Below are positions 54,585-63,314 of a DNA stretch of 64,000 bases, one piece after another (position 1 is the stretch's first letter; the number at the start of each line of letters is the position of its first letter). This DNA comes from an uncultured Cellvibrio sp. (lineage in GTDB: Bacteria; Pseudomonadota; Gammaproteobacteria; Pseudomonadales; Cellvibrionaceae). The position numbers were made by a program, and so were the translations under genes. The DNA lies in NCBI GenBank assembly GCA_946480695.1, contig CAMLKG010000001.1, positions 1 through 64,000 of the forward strand. The letters are read 5' to 3'. Under the pieces are notes generated by a model that searched no databases, was not told the origin of the DNA, and saw only the letters and a program-made list of their open reading frames with translations.

Positions 54585-56012
54585 ATGAAATTTTTCATCG
54601 CCCCGAGTAAATATCCACTGCTGACCAACGCACTTCGCATGGGCTGTATATTGCTGTTTAGTTGCGTCCTGGGCTCAGGTTGCAGCCAACAATCACTTAA
54701 AAAAAATACCGTCATGGACATTGAAACTGCGTCTCCCCTTGTTGCCGACCTGGAGCAACAGTTGGCGCAGGACCCAAATAATCCGGAGCTGCATTATAAG
54801 CTGGGCTTTGCCTATGCGGCACAGGCGGAAAAAAGCAAATCACCAACGGATCGTAAATTAGCGATCCGCGCATTTCGTAAAGTATTGCGATTGGCGCCCG
54901 GCAACGAAAACGCACTGGCCGCGCTTTACAACATCTATTACGATGACGTGGTCAAGGGCAATAATCATTCGCTGGAAAAAGCCAGAGCGGTATTTAATCA
55001 ATTGTCCCCGCACATGCGTGAACAATTGAACGCACCTTCATTGGCCTATTTTCTACAACGCTATATTGCGCAAAGAGATTCCACTGGCAAAAATTCCAAC
55101 GAACTTTTTGATGCGCTCCTGGCCGCCATGCGCGAACAACCCGGCAGTGATAAGGCTTATATCCAGTTAGCAAAAATGTATCGCTCCCAAGGGCTTTATC
55201 CGCTGGCAATTGCCACACTGAAACTCGGCGAAGCCAATCAGGTTCAAACACCGGCTTTTTTCCAAACCCTGGCGGAAACTTACGAAGAACGCGCGGAAAC
55301 CAGTGGTTGCACTTACGAAAAAAGTGATGCGCTTTACCGTGCAACGAATTATTACCAAAAGGCAATTCCCCTGGCAGCGGAAAAGGCGGAACTGCATTAT
55401 CAACTGGCGCAAACTTTTATTGATAATAATCACGCCCAATTGGCAATCAATGAAATGGAAACCGTATTGGAACTGGCTCCCACCGCAGAAAATTTTGCCT
55501 GGGCGGCGCAAACATGGTCCACACTCGGCAATAATAAACATGCATTCCGCCTGCTGGATAAAGCCAAACAACAAGGGCTTGCAGACAGTGATACCGCTTA
55601 TCACGAAATCTATATGAACGCTGGCGACTGGATGAAAGCGGCGCTAAGTTTTACTAGCTATTTACAAGCACGACAGGAAATCAGCGTCTATGACGCCATC
55701 AAAGCGGATATAATCCGTGATCAAACCGAATGGGATTTCAGCAAGTTAACGCGTGCAAAGAAACTCGCAGTACGCAATGAATGGGAAGGCGCGGTTTACG
55801 CTTACTGGACGGAAAAAATTAATCGCCAGCAACTGGAACACGCGGCGAGCAACCGTTGCGAACGCACCGAATATCATTTTTATTCCGGCTATCGCGATTA
55901 TCGCGCCGGCAACACCGCCACTGCCAGGCAACACTTCCATGCCGCATTACAACAAAACACCTATCGCTTCATTGAGCGGCCCCTGGCAAGTTATTTTTTG
56001 GGAAGAGATTAA
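54585..56012 (+). CDS. TPR-repeat lipoprotein
   Basis: 475 residues from the ATG at 54585, with AAGG upstream. The lipobox LGSGC near residue 33 predicts a lipoprotein. Nearly the whole mature protein is TPR-like helices (for example LHYKLGFAYAAQAEK and LHYQLAQTFIDNN). A longer ORF from 54408 overlaps the preceding gene and is rejected. Probably works with the transglutaminase-like protein it follows. Confidence 0.8.
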   Translation: MKFFIAPSKYPLLTNALRMGCILLFSCVLGSGCSQQSLKKNTVMDIETASPLVADLEQQLAQDPNNPELHYKLGFAYAAQAEKSKSPTDRKLAIRAFRKVLRLAPGNENALAALYNIYYDDVVKGNNHSLEKARAVFNQLSPHMREQLNAPSLAYFLQRYIAQRDSTGKNSNELFDALLAAMREQPGSDKAYIQLAKMYRSQGLYPLAIATLKLGEANQVQTPAFFQTLAETYEERAETSGCTYEKSDALYRATNYYQKAIPLAAEKAELHYQLAQTFIDNNHAQLAINEMETVLELAPTAENFAWAAQTWSTLGNNKHAFRLLDKAKQQGLADSDTAYHEIYMNAGDWMKAALSFTSYLQARQEISVYDAIKADIIRDQTEWDFSKLTRAKKLAVRNEWEGAVYAYWTEKINRQQLEHAASNRCERTEYHFYSGYRDYRAGNTATARQHFHAALQQNTYRFIERPLASYFLGRD

Positions 56013-56035
56013 TCCACTACTCTTGCAGGTGAATC

Positions 56036-57346
56036 ATGCAAATATCAACCGCTAAACCACGAATTGTTGTTGTCGGGGGCGGGGCCGGCGGGCTTGAACT
56101 CGCCACCAAACTCGGCGAAAAACTCGGCCGTAAAGGCAAGGCAGAAATTACCCTGATTGACCGCAACACCACGCATTTATGGAAACCGTTACTGCACGAA
56201 ATCGCGGTGGGCACTATGGATGAAGACGTGGACGCCGTGAGTTATCGCGGCCATGCCAATGCCCATCATTTCTTTTTTCGTGTAGGCACCATGATTGATA
56301 TTGATCGCGATAATCGCGAGGTAATACTGGCCGCGATGCAGGATGAAGAGGGTGTTGAATTTTTACCATCCACACGCATTCCCTACGACTATTTGGTTAT
56401 CGCGCTCGGTTCAATCTCCAACGACTTTAATACACCGGGGGTGAAGGAAAACTGTCTTTTCCTGGACAGCCCGGCACAGGCGCATAAATTCCATAATAAG
56501 TTACTGAATAAATTTTTACGCATCCAGCGCGTTACCGGCGCGAATGACCATGTGCGTATCGCCATTGTCGGCGGCGGTGCAACCGGGGTAGAACTTTCAG
56601 CGGAATTGCATCACGCCGTACATGAAATTCACAATTATGGTTTTGATGCGGTATCCAATGATCATTTACACGTAACGCTTATTGAAGCTGGCCCCCGCAT
56701 TTTACCGGCATTGCCCGAACGAATTTCCGGTGCTGCGCACGGTGAACTGGTAAAAATTGGGGTTAATGTAAAACTCAATACCCTGATTACTTCCGCTGAC
56801 AAAGAAGGGCTGCACACTAAGGACGGGCAATTAATCGAAGCCGATTTAATGGTCTGGGCCGCCGGAATTAAAATTCCCGAATTTATGGCCAATATCGCTG
56901 GCCTGGAAACCAACCGCATCAACCAATTACACGTTAATGAATTTTTACAAACCACACACGACCCTTATATTTTTGCAATAGGTGATTGCGCGCAATTTAC
57001 CAACCCCGATGGTTCACGTGTGCCCCCGCGCGCGCAATCCGCGCATCAAATGGCGAGCACCTGTTTTAAAAACCTGATGGCACTGCTCAATAACAAACCC
57101 ATGCACGCCTACAAATATACCGATCACGGCTCGCTCATTTCCCTGGCGAGTTATTCAACCGTGGGGAATCTGATGGGCAACTTGAGTAAAGGAAGTATGT
57201 TCATTGAAGGCCGCCTGGCGCGCATGGTGTACATTTCTTTGTATCGTATGCACCAGATCGCCATTCACGGATTAATTCGTACCGGATTAATTATGCTGGG
57301 CGGACGCTTGAACCGCTGGTTAAGGCCGCGCCTGAAGTTGCATTGA
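56036..57346 (+). CDS. ndh: Type II NADH:quinone oxidoreductase (NDH-2)
   Basis: Non-proton-pumping respiratory NADH dehydrogenase, 436 residues. FAD-binding [17 protein letters not shown] at the N terminus, NAD-binding [14 protein letters not shown] near residue 180, and the FAIGDCAQF segment near 320. The C-terminal amphipathic region fits peripheral membrane attachment. Convergent with the GNAT gene, with two bases between the stops. Confidence 0.96.
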   Translation: MQISTAKPRIVVVGGGAGGLELATKLGEKLGRKGKAEITLIDRNTTHLWKPLLHEIAVGTMDEDVDAVSYRGHANAHHFFFRVGTMIDIDRDNREVILAAMQDEEGVEFLPSTRIPYDYLVIALGSISNDFNTPGVKENCLFLDSPAQAHKFHNKLLNKFLRIQRVTGANDHVRIAIVGGGATGVELSAELHHAVHEIHNYGFDAVSNDHLHVTLIEAGPRILPALPERISGAAHGELVKIGVNVKLNTLITSADKEGLHTKDGQLIEADLMVWAAGIKIPEFMANIAGLETNRINQLHVNEFLQTTHDPYIFAIGDCAQFTNPDGSRVPPRAQSAHQMASTCFKNLMALLNNKPMHAYKYTDHGSLISLASYSTVGNLMGNLSKGSMFIEGRLARMVYISLYRMHQIAIHGLIRTGLIMLGGRLNRWLRPRLKLH

Positions 57347-57348
57347 TT

Positions 57349-57861
57349 TTATAATCCGACCCGCATCACATTCACCTGCCGCCCCGCCAAGCGGGTGCGG
57401 CGTACAATTTCCCAGCCACGCCGTTGATAGTAATCGGTGTAATCCGTTGCTGATAACCACAGTTCAGTCAAACCGAAGTCATGCGCGTAATTTTTTGCGG
57501 CTCCAATCAAGGCAGTACCGATACCCTGCCGTCGGTACTGCTCCGATACAAATAAATTGCTCAGCCACACCGGCGTTTCGGTTGCCACTTTTGGCATACG
57601 CTCACTACTGCGATAGGTGTAATTAACCAGGCTCACGCAGCCAAGCAATTGGCTGCCATACAAGGCTATAAGTGTTTTGGGGATAACATTTTCCTGAACA
57701 TGCAACACCAACCGTTGCTGGCGCAATATAAGCGACGATTTCAATCCCTGGCGTTCGCATTCCGAATGGTGCCAATGCGCAACTTGCGCAAAAAATTCCG
57801 GCTTTTGTTCCAAAACAAAAATATCAGGAAAAGCAGCAGGGGAAGAACAGGATAGATTCAC
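57349..57861 (-). CDS. GNAT-family acetyltransferase
   Basis: 170 residues from the GTG at 57861; a TTG at 57900 adds 13 residues and has no visible ribosome-binding site. The acetyl-CoA signature QYRRQGIGTALIGAA is clear, followed by ELWLSATDYTDYYQRRGWEIV. Substrate unknown. Confidence 0.82.
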   Translation of the reverse strand: MNLSCSSPAAFPDIFVLEQKPEFFAQVAHWHHSECERQGLKSSLILRQQRLVLHVQENVIPKTLIALYGSQLLGCVSLVNYTYRSSERMPKVATETPVWLSNLFVSEQYRRQGIGTALIGAAKNYAHDFGLTELWLSATDYTDYYQRRGWEIVRRTRLAGRQVNVMRVGL

Positions 57862-57947
57862 GATAACCCGACACAACAAAATGAAGTAACTTGACTGCAA
57901 TTTTTAAAAGAAATAAATCGCGTTAAGTGAGTGACAATTGCGGAGAC

Positions 57948-57975
57948 AAAAAACTCCCGGCGAGCGGGAGTTTTT
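57948..57975 (-). terminator. Rho-independent terminator of lipA
   Basis: On the minus strand CTCCCGC and GCGGGAG-type halves pair around a four-base loop, followed by a run of T. It lies 22 bases after the lipA stop. The plus strand also has T after the stem. Confidence 0.9.
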
Positions 57976-57997
57976 GCGACTTAATAGCAAAAAATGA

Positions 57998-59032
57998 TCA
58001 GGCTTTTTTTGCTTCACCAAACCATTTCACATCTTCGCCATGCGCCTGCTTATCGGCGTGATATGAGGAGCGAACCAGGGGGCCGCAGGCCGCGTGTTTA
58101 AAGCCCATTTGTTCGGCTAGTTGGGTGTATTCAGCAAATTCATCGGGATGTACATAGCGCGCGACAGGCAAGTGATCTTTTGAAGGTTGCAAATACTGGC
58201 CAATCGTGAGCATGTCAATATCGTGCTCCCGCATGTGTTGCATCACCTCGATAATTTCTGCTTTGGTTTCACCCAAACCCACCATCAACCCGGACTTGGT
58301 TAACACATCCGGGCGGCGCGCTTTGTATTGTTTGAGCAATTGCAGCGACCATTCATAATTAGCGCCGGGGCGCGCCTGGCGATACAACCGGGATACGGTT
58401 TCCATATTGTGATTGAACACATCGGGTGCTTCTTTTTCCAGAATATCCAATGCGATTTCCATACGGCCACGGAAATCCGGCACCAGGACTTCTACTTGCA
58501 GGTTGGGGCTGAGCGCGCGCGCCTCGCGAATGCAATCGGCAAAATGCTGGGCACCGCCATCGCGCAAATCGTCGCGGTCCACAGAAGTGATCACCACGTA
58601 TTTCAACCGCATTTCGGCGATAGCTTCGGCCAGTTGGCGCGGTTCGTTGGCATCGAGCGGATTGGGTTTGCCGTGGCCAACATCACAGAACGGGCACCGG
58701 CGGGTACAGATATCACCCATGATCATAAAGGTTGCCGTACCGCCGCTGAAACATTCACCAAGGTTAGGGCAGTTGGCTTCTTCACACACGGAGGAAAGTT
58801 TATTTTTGCGCAGGATGGATTTGATGCGCTCCACTTCCGGTGATGCCGGAATTCGCACCCGGATCCAGTCGGGCTTGCGTTGCAGATCATCGCGATCCGT
58901 CGCAATCACTTTGACCGGAATGCGTTCGACCTTGTCGGCATCGCGCAGCTTCTCGCCCTGCTTGTAGCGCTCGGTGCGTTTTACCGGCTGGAGTTCGGGA
59001 ACGAAAGTAGATACGGGTGGAAGATCTGACAT
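57998..59032 (-). CDS. lipA: Lipoyl synthase
   Basis: Radical-SAM enzyme that inserts two sulfurs into octanoyl-protein. Both Fe-S motifs are present: [12 protein letters not shown] (auxiliary cluster) and CTRRCPFC (SAM cluster). 344 residues with the usual C-terminal RSSY segment. Third gene of the leftward ybeD-lipB-lipA run, 166 bases after lipB. Confidence 0.97.
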   Translation of the reverse strand: MSDLPPVSTFVPELQPVKRTERYKQGEKLRDADKVERIPVKVIATDRDDLQRKPDWIRVRIPASPEVERIKSILRKNKLSSVCEEANCPNLGECFSGGTATFMIMGDICTRRCPFCDVGHGKPNPLDANEPRQLAEAIAEMRLKYVVITSVDRDDLRDGGAQHFADCIREARALSPNLQVEVLVPDFRGRMEIALDILEKEAPDVFNHNMETVSRLYRQARPGANYEWSLQLLKQYKARRPDVLTKSGLMVGLGETKAEIIEVMQHMREHDIDMLTIGQYLQPSKDHLPVARYVHPDEFAEYTQLAEQMGFKHAACGPLVRSSYHADKQAHGEDVKWFGEAKKA

Positions 59033-59198
59033 AAATAGCTCTTGGCCTCTCAGGCTTTGCGATTGAACTTGGCACTATCTCGCAGAGGGAATCGGGTGAA
59101 GGGTTTGGGAATGCGGGACATGGAGCTCACCGACAAGCCCAGGGACGGATTACGGCGGATCTCACAAGCCTTCCGATGCCCGGCAACCACTCAAACAA

Positions 59199-59858
59199 TT
59201 AACTGGCGCGCATTGTACAGGTTTCGTAAGCCAATTTCCGCGCGAATTCCGTAACAAGTTGGTTTTGTACCTGTTCCATACCGGGGCATTCGGGTATCAA
59301 GTCACGAAGCTGTGTCATTGTTAACCCCCGGTAACCGCAGGGGTTAATGCGCAGGAAGGGCGATAAATCCATATCCACATTCAACGCCAATCCATGGAAG
59401 CTGCAACCGCGACGAACCCGCAACCCCAGGGAAGCGATCTTGCTGCCATCCACATAAACCCCGGGGGCATCAGGCTTGGCGGCGGCATCAATACCGTAAT
59501 GCCCCAGGGTGGACACAATGGTTTGCTCTATCGCCGTCACCAGCTCACGCACACCCAGTTTCAGGCGACGTAAATCCAGCAGCGGATAAGCAACCAACTG
59601 ACCGGGGCCGTGGTAGGTAATTTGGCCACCGCGATCCGTCTGCACGACCGGAATATCGCCGGGAAACAACAAATGTTCCGCCTTGCCCGCCTGCCCTTGC
59701 GTAAACACCGGCGGGTGCTCAACCAGCCAGAATTGGTCAGTGGTATCAAGCGTGCGCTGGTTAGTGAAATCACTCATCGCCCGCCAGCAAGCGGCGTAAT
59801 CCTGCCGTCCGAGGTTAATAACCTCCAGCACCAGGCCTTTCACGTTATCCACCGCCAA
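59199..59858 (-). CDS. lipB: Octanoyl-[acyl-carrier-protein]-protein N-octanoyltransferase
   Basis: Moves octanoate from ACP to lipoate-dependent enzymes. Catalytic Cys in NPCGYRGL and Lys in [10 protein letters not shown] are present, with [20 protein letters not shown]. The start is uncertain: TTG at 59858 lies 2 bases after the ybeD stop, and GTG codons at 59852 and 59843 are alternatives. Confidence 0.95.
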   Translation of the reverse strand: MAVDNVKGLVLEVINLGRQDYAACWRAMSDFTNQRTLDTTDQFWLVEHPPVFTQGQAGKAEHLLFPGDIPVVQTDRGGQITYHGPGQLVAYPLLDLRRLKLGVRELVTAIEQTIVSTLGHYGIDAAAKPDAPGVYVDGSKIASLGLRVRRGCSFHGLALNVDMDLSPFLRINPCGYRGLTMTQLRDLIPECPGMEQVQNQLVTEFARKLAYETCTMRAS

Positions 59859-59860
59859 GG

Positions 59861-60133
59861 TCAGATCACCATCTTGATTATGCGATTAAGGCGCAAGTCG
59901 TTGTGGATCGCCGTTAACTGCTCAATGCCGGTCGCCGTGATCCATACCGTTACCGAGTGAAAGCTGCCCTTGCTGCTTTCTTTAACCGTGATACGCGCCT
60001 GATCAAAGCCGGGGGCATGGCGCTCCATTATCTCCACCACATAACTATGCAGCTCGGGTCCGGCATCGCCAAGGACTTTGATGGGGTAGTTTTCGCAGGG
60101 GAATTCGATTTTCGGGGGTTCTTGCTGGGACAT
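59861..60133 (-). CDS. ybeD: DUF493/YbeD family protein
   Basis: 90-residue alpha/beta protein. [15 protein letters not shown] at the start and the [16 protein letters not shown] segment match YbeD. An ACT-like regulatory fold is known for this family; its role is unclear. First gene of the lipoate operon. Confidence 0.95.
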   Translation of the reverse strand: MSQQEPPKIEFPCENYPIKVLGDAGPELHSYVVEIMERHAPGFDQARITVKESSKGSFHSVTVWITATGIEQLTAIHNDLRLNRIIKMVI

Positions 60134-60330
60134 ATCTATAAACCTGTAGGCGAGGCGCGAATTATAGCGTGTAGATGGGGACTAAATCCCTGGCCACAAG
60201 CTAAACATCACCGTTTCGGCTATTCAGAAATTACCATATCCGCTATTCTCGTCCCGATTTGTATTTGCCAGATAATAACTTCAACGACACCCACCCAGGG
60301 CGAAAGTCCCGCTCCGGGTAAGGAAAAGGT

Positions 60331-61008
60331 TTGTTACTCGATACCCGTCAATCATTGGAAACACCGGAAGGTGCCCTGCTTCCGCTGACACCGGCGGGAT
60401 TCGGCGTGCGCGTGCTGGCGCAATTGCTGGATGTGATGATACGCCTGGGCATCACCCTCGTCGTGACCATTGTGTTTTCCCTGTTGGGACGAATGGGGAT
60501 GGGGATAGCCTTGATACTTATCTTCCTGCTGGAATGGTTTTACCCTGTCTTTTTTGAAGTCGCGCGCAACGGCCGTACGCCGGGGAAAAAATGGATGGGC
60601 ATTCGCGTGGTGAATGACGATGGGACGCCAATCACCTTCGGCCCCTCTTTACTGCGCAATCTCTTGCGCGCTGTGGATTTCCTGCCCCTGGCTTATCTCA
60701 CCGGTATTATCGCCAGCCTTTGCAATCGCCAGTTCAAACGCCTGGGGGATTTGGCGGCAGGCAGCATGGTGATTTACGACGCACCACCCCTGCGTGAACC
60801 CAGCTTTGAAGTCCGCGGACAGATGCCGGTGCCGGCCGATTTCTCCACCGATGAGCAACGCGCCCTGCTCGCCTTTGCCGAGCGCAGCAAATTTCTATCG
60901 GCCGAGCGCCAACGCGAACTTGCCGATATCCTCCAGCCTGTTATCAACGCCAAAGATCCGGTGATTGCCATCAAGCAAATGGCCAATACCATGGTCGGCA
61001 AGCAGTAA
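60331..61008 (+). CDS. RDD-family membrane protein
   Basis: 225 residues, starting at TTG with AAGG upstream. RDD domain: the Arg and Asp pattern in GFGVRVLAQLLDVMIRLGI, then three membrane helices, and a cytoplasmic tail of about 80 residues. Head of an operon with the SpoIIM-like gene. In many Gammaproteobacteria such genes accompany a MoxR/DUF58 set, which would lie beyond the window. Confidence 0.85.
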   Translation: MLLDTRQSLETPEGALLPLTPAGFGVRVLAQLLDVMIRLGITLVVTIVFSLLGRMGMGIALILIFLLEWFYPVFFEVARNGRTPGKKWMGIRVVNDDGTPITFGPSLLRNLLRAVDFLPLAYLTGIIASLCNRQFKRLGDLAAGSMVIYDAPPLREPSFEVRGQMPVPADFSTDEQRALLAFAERSKFLSAERQRELADILQPVINAKDPVIAIKQMANTMVGKQ

Positions 61009-61021
61009 ACCGGAACACTTC

Positions 61022-62008
61022 ATGAAACAGGGACAATTCGAACAACTTTACCAACCGCTCTGGCAATTGCTGGAGGCGCAAATTATCGAACTGGAAAAAA
61101 CCGATGGCTATTTGAAGGGCAATGAATTGGCGAGTTTCGCCAGTCGCTATCGTCGCCTCTGCCATTTCCATGCGCTCGCCAAGGATCGCCATTACTCAAG
61201 CCACCTGGTGGATAAACTCGGCGATCTGGTCGTGCGTGGCCATCAACAACTGTATCGCCGCAAGCAACCGTTTTTCCAGCAATTGATCAGTTTTATTGTG
61301 GCGGGCTTTCCGCGCCTGGTGCGCGCGCAACAAGCCTATGTGTGGTGGGCGACAGCGCTGCTGTATGTGCCAGGTTTATTGATCTATCTCGCCATTTTGT
61401 GGCAACCGGATTTGGTTTACACCATCACCTCGCCCGAACAAGTCAGCAATTTTGAGGAGATGTACGACCCGCAAAATCGCACTATCGGGGCCGCGCGCGA
61501 ATCCGACACCAATGTGCAGATGTTTGGTTTTTATATCAAAAATAATATTGGTGTCAGTTTCCAGACTTTTGCCTCTGGAATCTTATTTGGGGTGGGGACG
61601 ATATTTTTCCTCGTCTACAACGGCTTGGTGATGGGCGCCGTGGCAGGCCATTTAACCAATGCCCAATTCACCGAAACTTTTTTCACGTTTGTAGTTGGCC
61701 ACGGCAGTTTTGAATTGACAGCGATTTGCATCTCCGGCGCTGCCGGTTTGCAACTCGGTTACGCATTGCTGGCACCGGGGAATTATTCACGGATTGAAGC
61801 ACTGAAGCGCGCCAGCAAGGTAGCAATCCAACTGGTTTACGGTGTCATTATCATGCTGGTAATCGCCGCCTTTATTGAAGCCTTTTGGTCATCCAACAAT
61901 ATCCTTATGCCGTGGCAAAAATACTTGGTAGGCGGATTTTTATGGATGCTGGTGATCGGCTACCTGGTGTTTAGCGGTCGCTGGCTGCGCAGCGAGCGAG
62001 GCCAATGA
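61022..62008 (+). CDS. SpoIIM/DUF95-like integral membrane protein
   Basis: 328 residues, 13 bases after the RDD gene. A soluble N-terminal part (about 1-105) is followed by six helices with the SpoIIM-like FGFYIKNNIGVSFQTFASGILFG and FVVGHGSFELTAICISGAAGL segments. The last 33 codons plus the stop lie in a 104-bp repeat copied again at 63211-63314. The next operon gene is now 1.3 kb away, while in the second copy it overlaps the stop. Hence this gene's 3' end was either renewed or duplicated by an insertion event. Confidence 0.88.
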   Translation: MKQGQFEQLYQPLWQLLEAQIIELEKTDGYLKGNELASFASRYRRLCHFHALAKDRHYSSHLVDKLGDLVVRGHQQLYRRKQPFFQQLISFIVAGFPRLVRAQQAYVWWATALLYVPGLLIYLAILWQPDLVYTITSPEQVSNFEEMYDPQNRTIGAARESDTNVQMFGFYIKNNIGVSFQTFASGILFGVGTIFFLVYNGLVMGAVAGHLTNAQFTETFFTFVVGHGSFELTAICISGAAGLQLGYALLAPGNYSRIEALKRASKVAIQLVYGVIIMLVIAAFIEAFWSSNNILMPWQKYLVGGFLWMLVIGYLVFSGRWLRSERGQ

Positions 62009-62011
62009 TGA
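61908..62011 (+). repeat. 104-bp direct repeat, left copy (3' end of the SpoIIM-like gene)
   Basis: Aligned by eye without gaps to 63211-63314: 101 of 104 bases identical. The three differences are CCGTGG/CCGCGG (Trp to Arg), TACTT/TATTT (silent) and GCAGC/GCGGC (Ser to Gly). This copy completes the intact SpoIIM-like gene. Confidence 0.95.
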
Positions 62012-62100
62012 TTAAAGTCGCGTTGAAAATTCTCGTAAAAGCCAAGATCGAAGTAAATTAAACAACAATTCGGGAATATTTAACGGAAAAGGAATCTACA

Positions 62101-62190
62101 ATGTACAACCAGGCGAAAGATAATCATTATTTTTACTTTATGGTTGGTTATACTGGGGTTCATGTAACGAGATTTCCAGTTAACCAATAG
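62101..62190 (+). CDS. Possible 29-residue peptide
   Basis: ATG with AAGGA about seven bases upstream, then 29 codons rich in aromatic residues (HYFYFMVGY). No hydrophobic signal. May be chance in AT-rich DNA. Confidence 0.3.
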   Translation: MYNQAKDNHYFYFMVGYTGVHVTRFPVNQ

Positions 62191-62236
62191 GACAATATTT
62201 TTTAAAGCTACTTATTAATTAAAAAGTCGAGAACAT

Positions 62237-62584
62237 ATGAAAATAAAATTGCTAGCTTGCGTACTTACCATTATCTATTCGAGCCACTCATATAGTGATA
62301 CTCTTTGGTGTACAGGTAAGATAACCAATACTTATGTAGCTGCGAATTCGGGGCTATACATAAAGCCAGAATGGGGGGATTGGAAATACTTATGCAACTT
62401 AAACGGATCTTACAATGAAATTGAAACAACAACCTGCAACGCATGGTTAAGCATGGTGCAAGTTTCTATAGCAGCCGATAAGGATTTAATTATTAAATTG
62501 GAGAACGCTACAGGCACTTGCGAAACACAAGGCAACAATGGTTTCTTTCCCAAGCCTGCTTACGTGCAGCTAAAAAAGCAATAA
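62237..62584 (+). CDS. Small secreted four-cysteine protein, island cargo
   Basis: 115 residues. Signal peptide to about residue 20, then a 95-residue domain with four Cys, in WCTGK, YLCNL, TTCNAW and GTCETQ, able to form two disulfides. Similar short 'CTGK' secreted proteins are, in my memory, common in Vibrio and Pseudoalteromonas genomes with no known role. AT-rich, unlike its neighbours; the only clear gene in the island. Confidence 0.7.
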   Translation: MKIKLLACVLTIIYSSHSYSDTLWCTGKITNTYVAANSGLYIKPEWGDWKYLCNLNGSYNEIETTTCNAWLSMVQVSIAADKDLIIKLENATGTCETQGNNGFFPKPAYVQLKKQ

Positions 62585-62873
62585 TTTTGATGAGATCAGA
62601 AAAAGTATTGATATCAATAAATTCTCAAATTTTCGGAAAATTCCAAAATGGTTCGAATATATTGACCATATCTGGTTTTTTGAGCTGAAGGGATTCAGCG
62701 GAATTTGAAAAGCAATTTTAATATGGGCAATACGTCAAACATTATTTGAACCCTTAAATTACTCTAATACCACCTCTCGACCCTAATCTTCCATACAGGG
62801 CCGAGAAATTCCTAAATATGCTTATAATGTAATTCATTACTAATCACAAAGGCTTTCGCTTAAGGTAAACATT

Positions 62874-63311
62874 GTGCCACATTTAATAACAACACCTTCA
62901 GCAGCAGCGGCCATGCAATACTCAACATTCACTGATCATATTGGCAATACAATCGTAGATTTTTTCTATTACGCATTAATACAAAAAAATGAAACAATAA
63001 AATATTTAAAAAAATTAGAAATTATTCTCTTTCGCCATAAACTTGACAAGCAAACATTGCGGTTTTCAGCTGAAAATAACATGCGTAAAAAGTTAAAGTT
63101 CATTTTACGAAATAACTTGATATTTATTACTTTAATCGCTGTCGCCCGATACAAAATTATTAGCCGCCATGAGAAACAGAAAATTTTTAATTTTTATATT
63201 CGTCTTTTTCTGCCGCGGCAAAAATATTTGGTAGGCGGATTTTTATGGATGCTGGTGATCGGCTACCTGGTGTTTAGCGGTCGCTGGCTGCGCGGCGAGC
63301 GAGGCCAATGA
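62874..63311 (+). pseudogene. Chimeric reading frame running into the right repeat
   Basis: A GTG-initiated frame of 145 codons whose first 112 or so are low-complexity and AT-rich (Lys, Ile, Phe, Asn), then join in frame to the displaced SpoIIM-like tail. The tail contains the Trp-to-Arg change. Most likely the remnant of the interrupted gene end with upstream junk; a real gene is not supported. Confidence 0.3.
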
Positions 63312-63314
63312 TGA
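63211..63314 (+). repeat. 104-bp direct repeat, right copy
   Basis: Second copy of the SpoIIM-like 3' end. Here its stop codon overlaps the start of the next membrane-protein gene (ATGATG), which looks like the ancestral operon junction. Confidence 0.95.

Larger units (their letters stand above)
62012..63210. mobile_element. AT-rich island between 104-bp direct repeats, type unknown
   Basis: 1199 bases, markedly AT-rich against the flanking operon. It separates the SpoIIM-like gene from the next operon gene. Content: a possible 29-codon ORF, a small secreted-protein gene, about 290 bases with no gene, and a low-complexity reading frame running into the right repeat. No integrase, transposase or terminal inverted repeat is visible. 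The nature of the event is inferred from the repeat geometry. Confidence 0.65.

Noticed and set aside
62874..63210. AT-rich frame as a genuine gene fused to the SpoIIM-like tail
   Set aside because: Low-complexity sequence, no ribosome-binding site that I can defend, and the fusion arises only because the displaced repeat happens to be in frame.
61908..63314. IS element or integron cassette explanation for the island
   Set aside because: No transposase, no terminal inverted repeats, no short target duplication and no attC-like core site is visible; the repeat is 104 bases of coding sequence.
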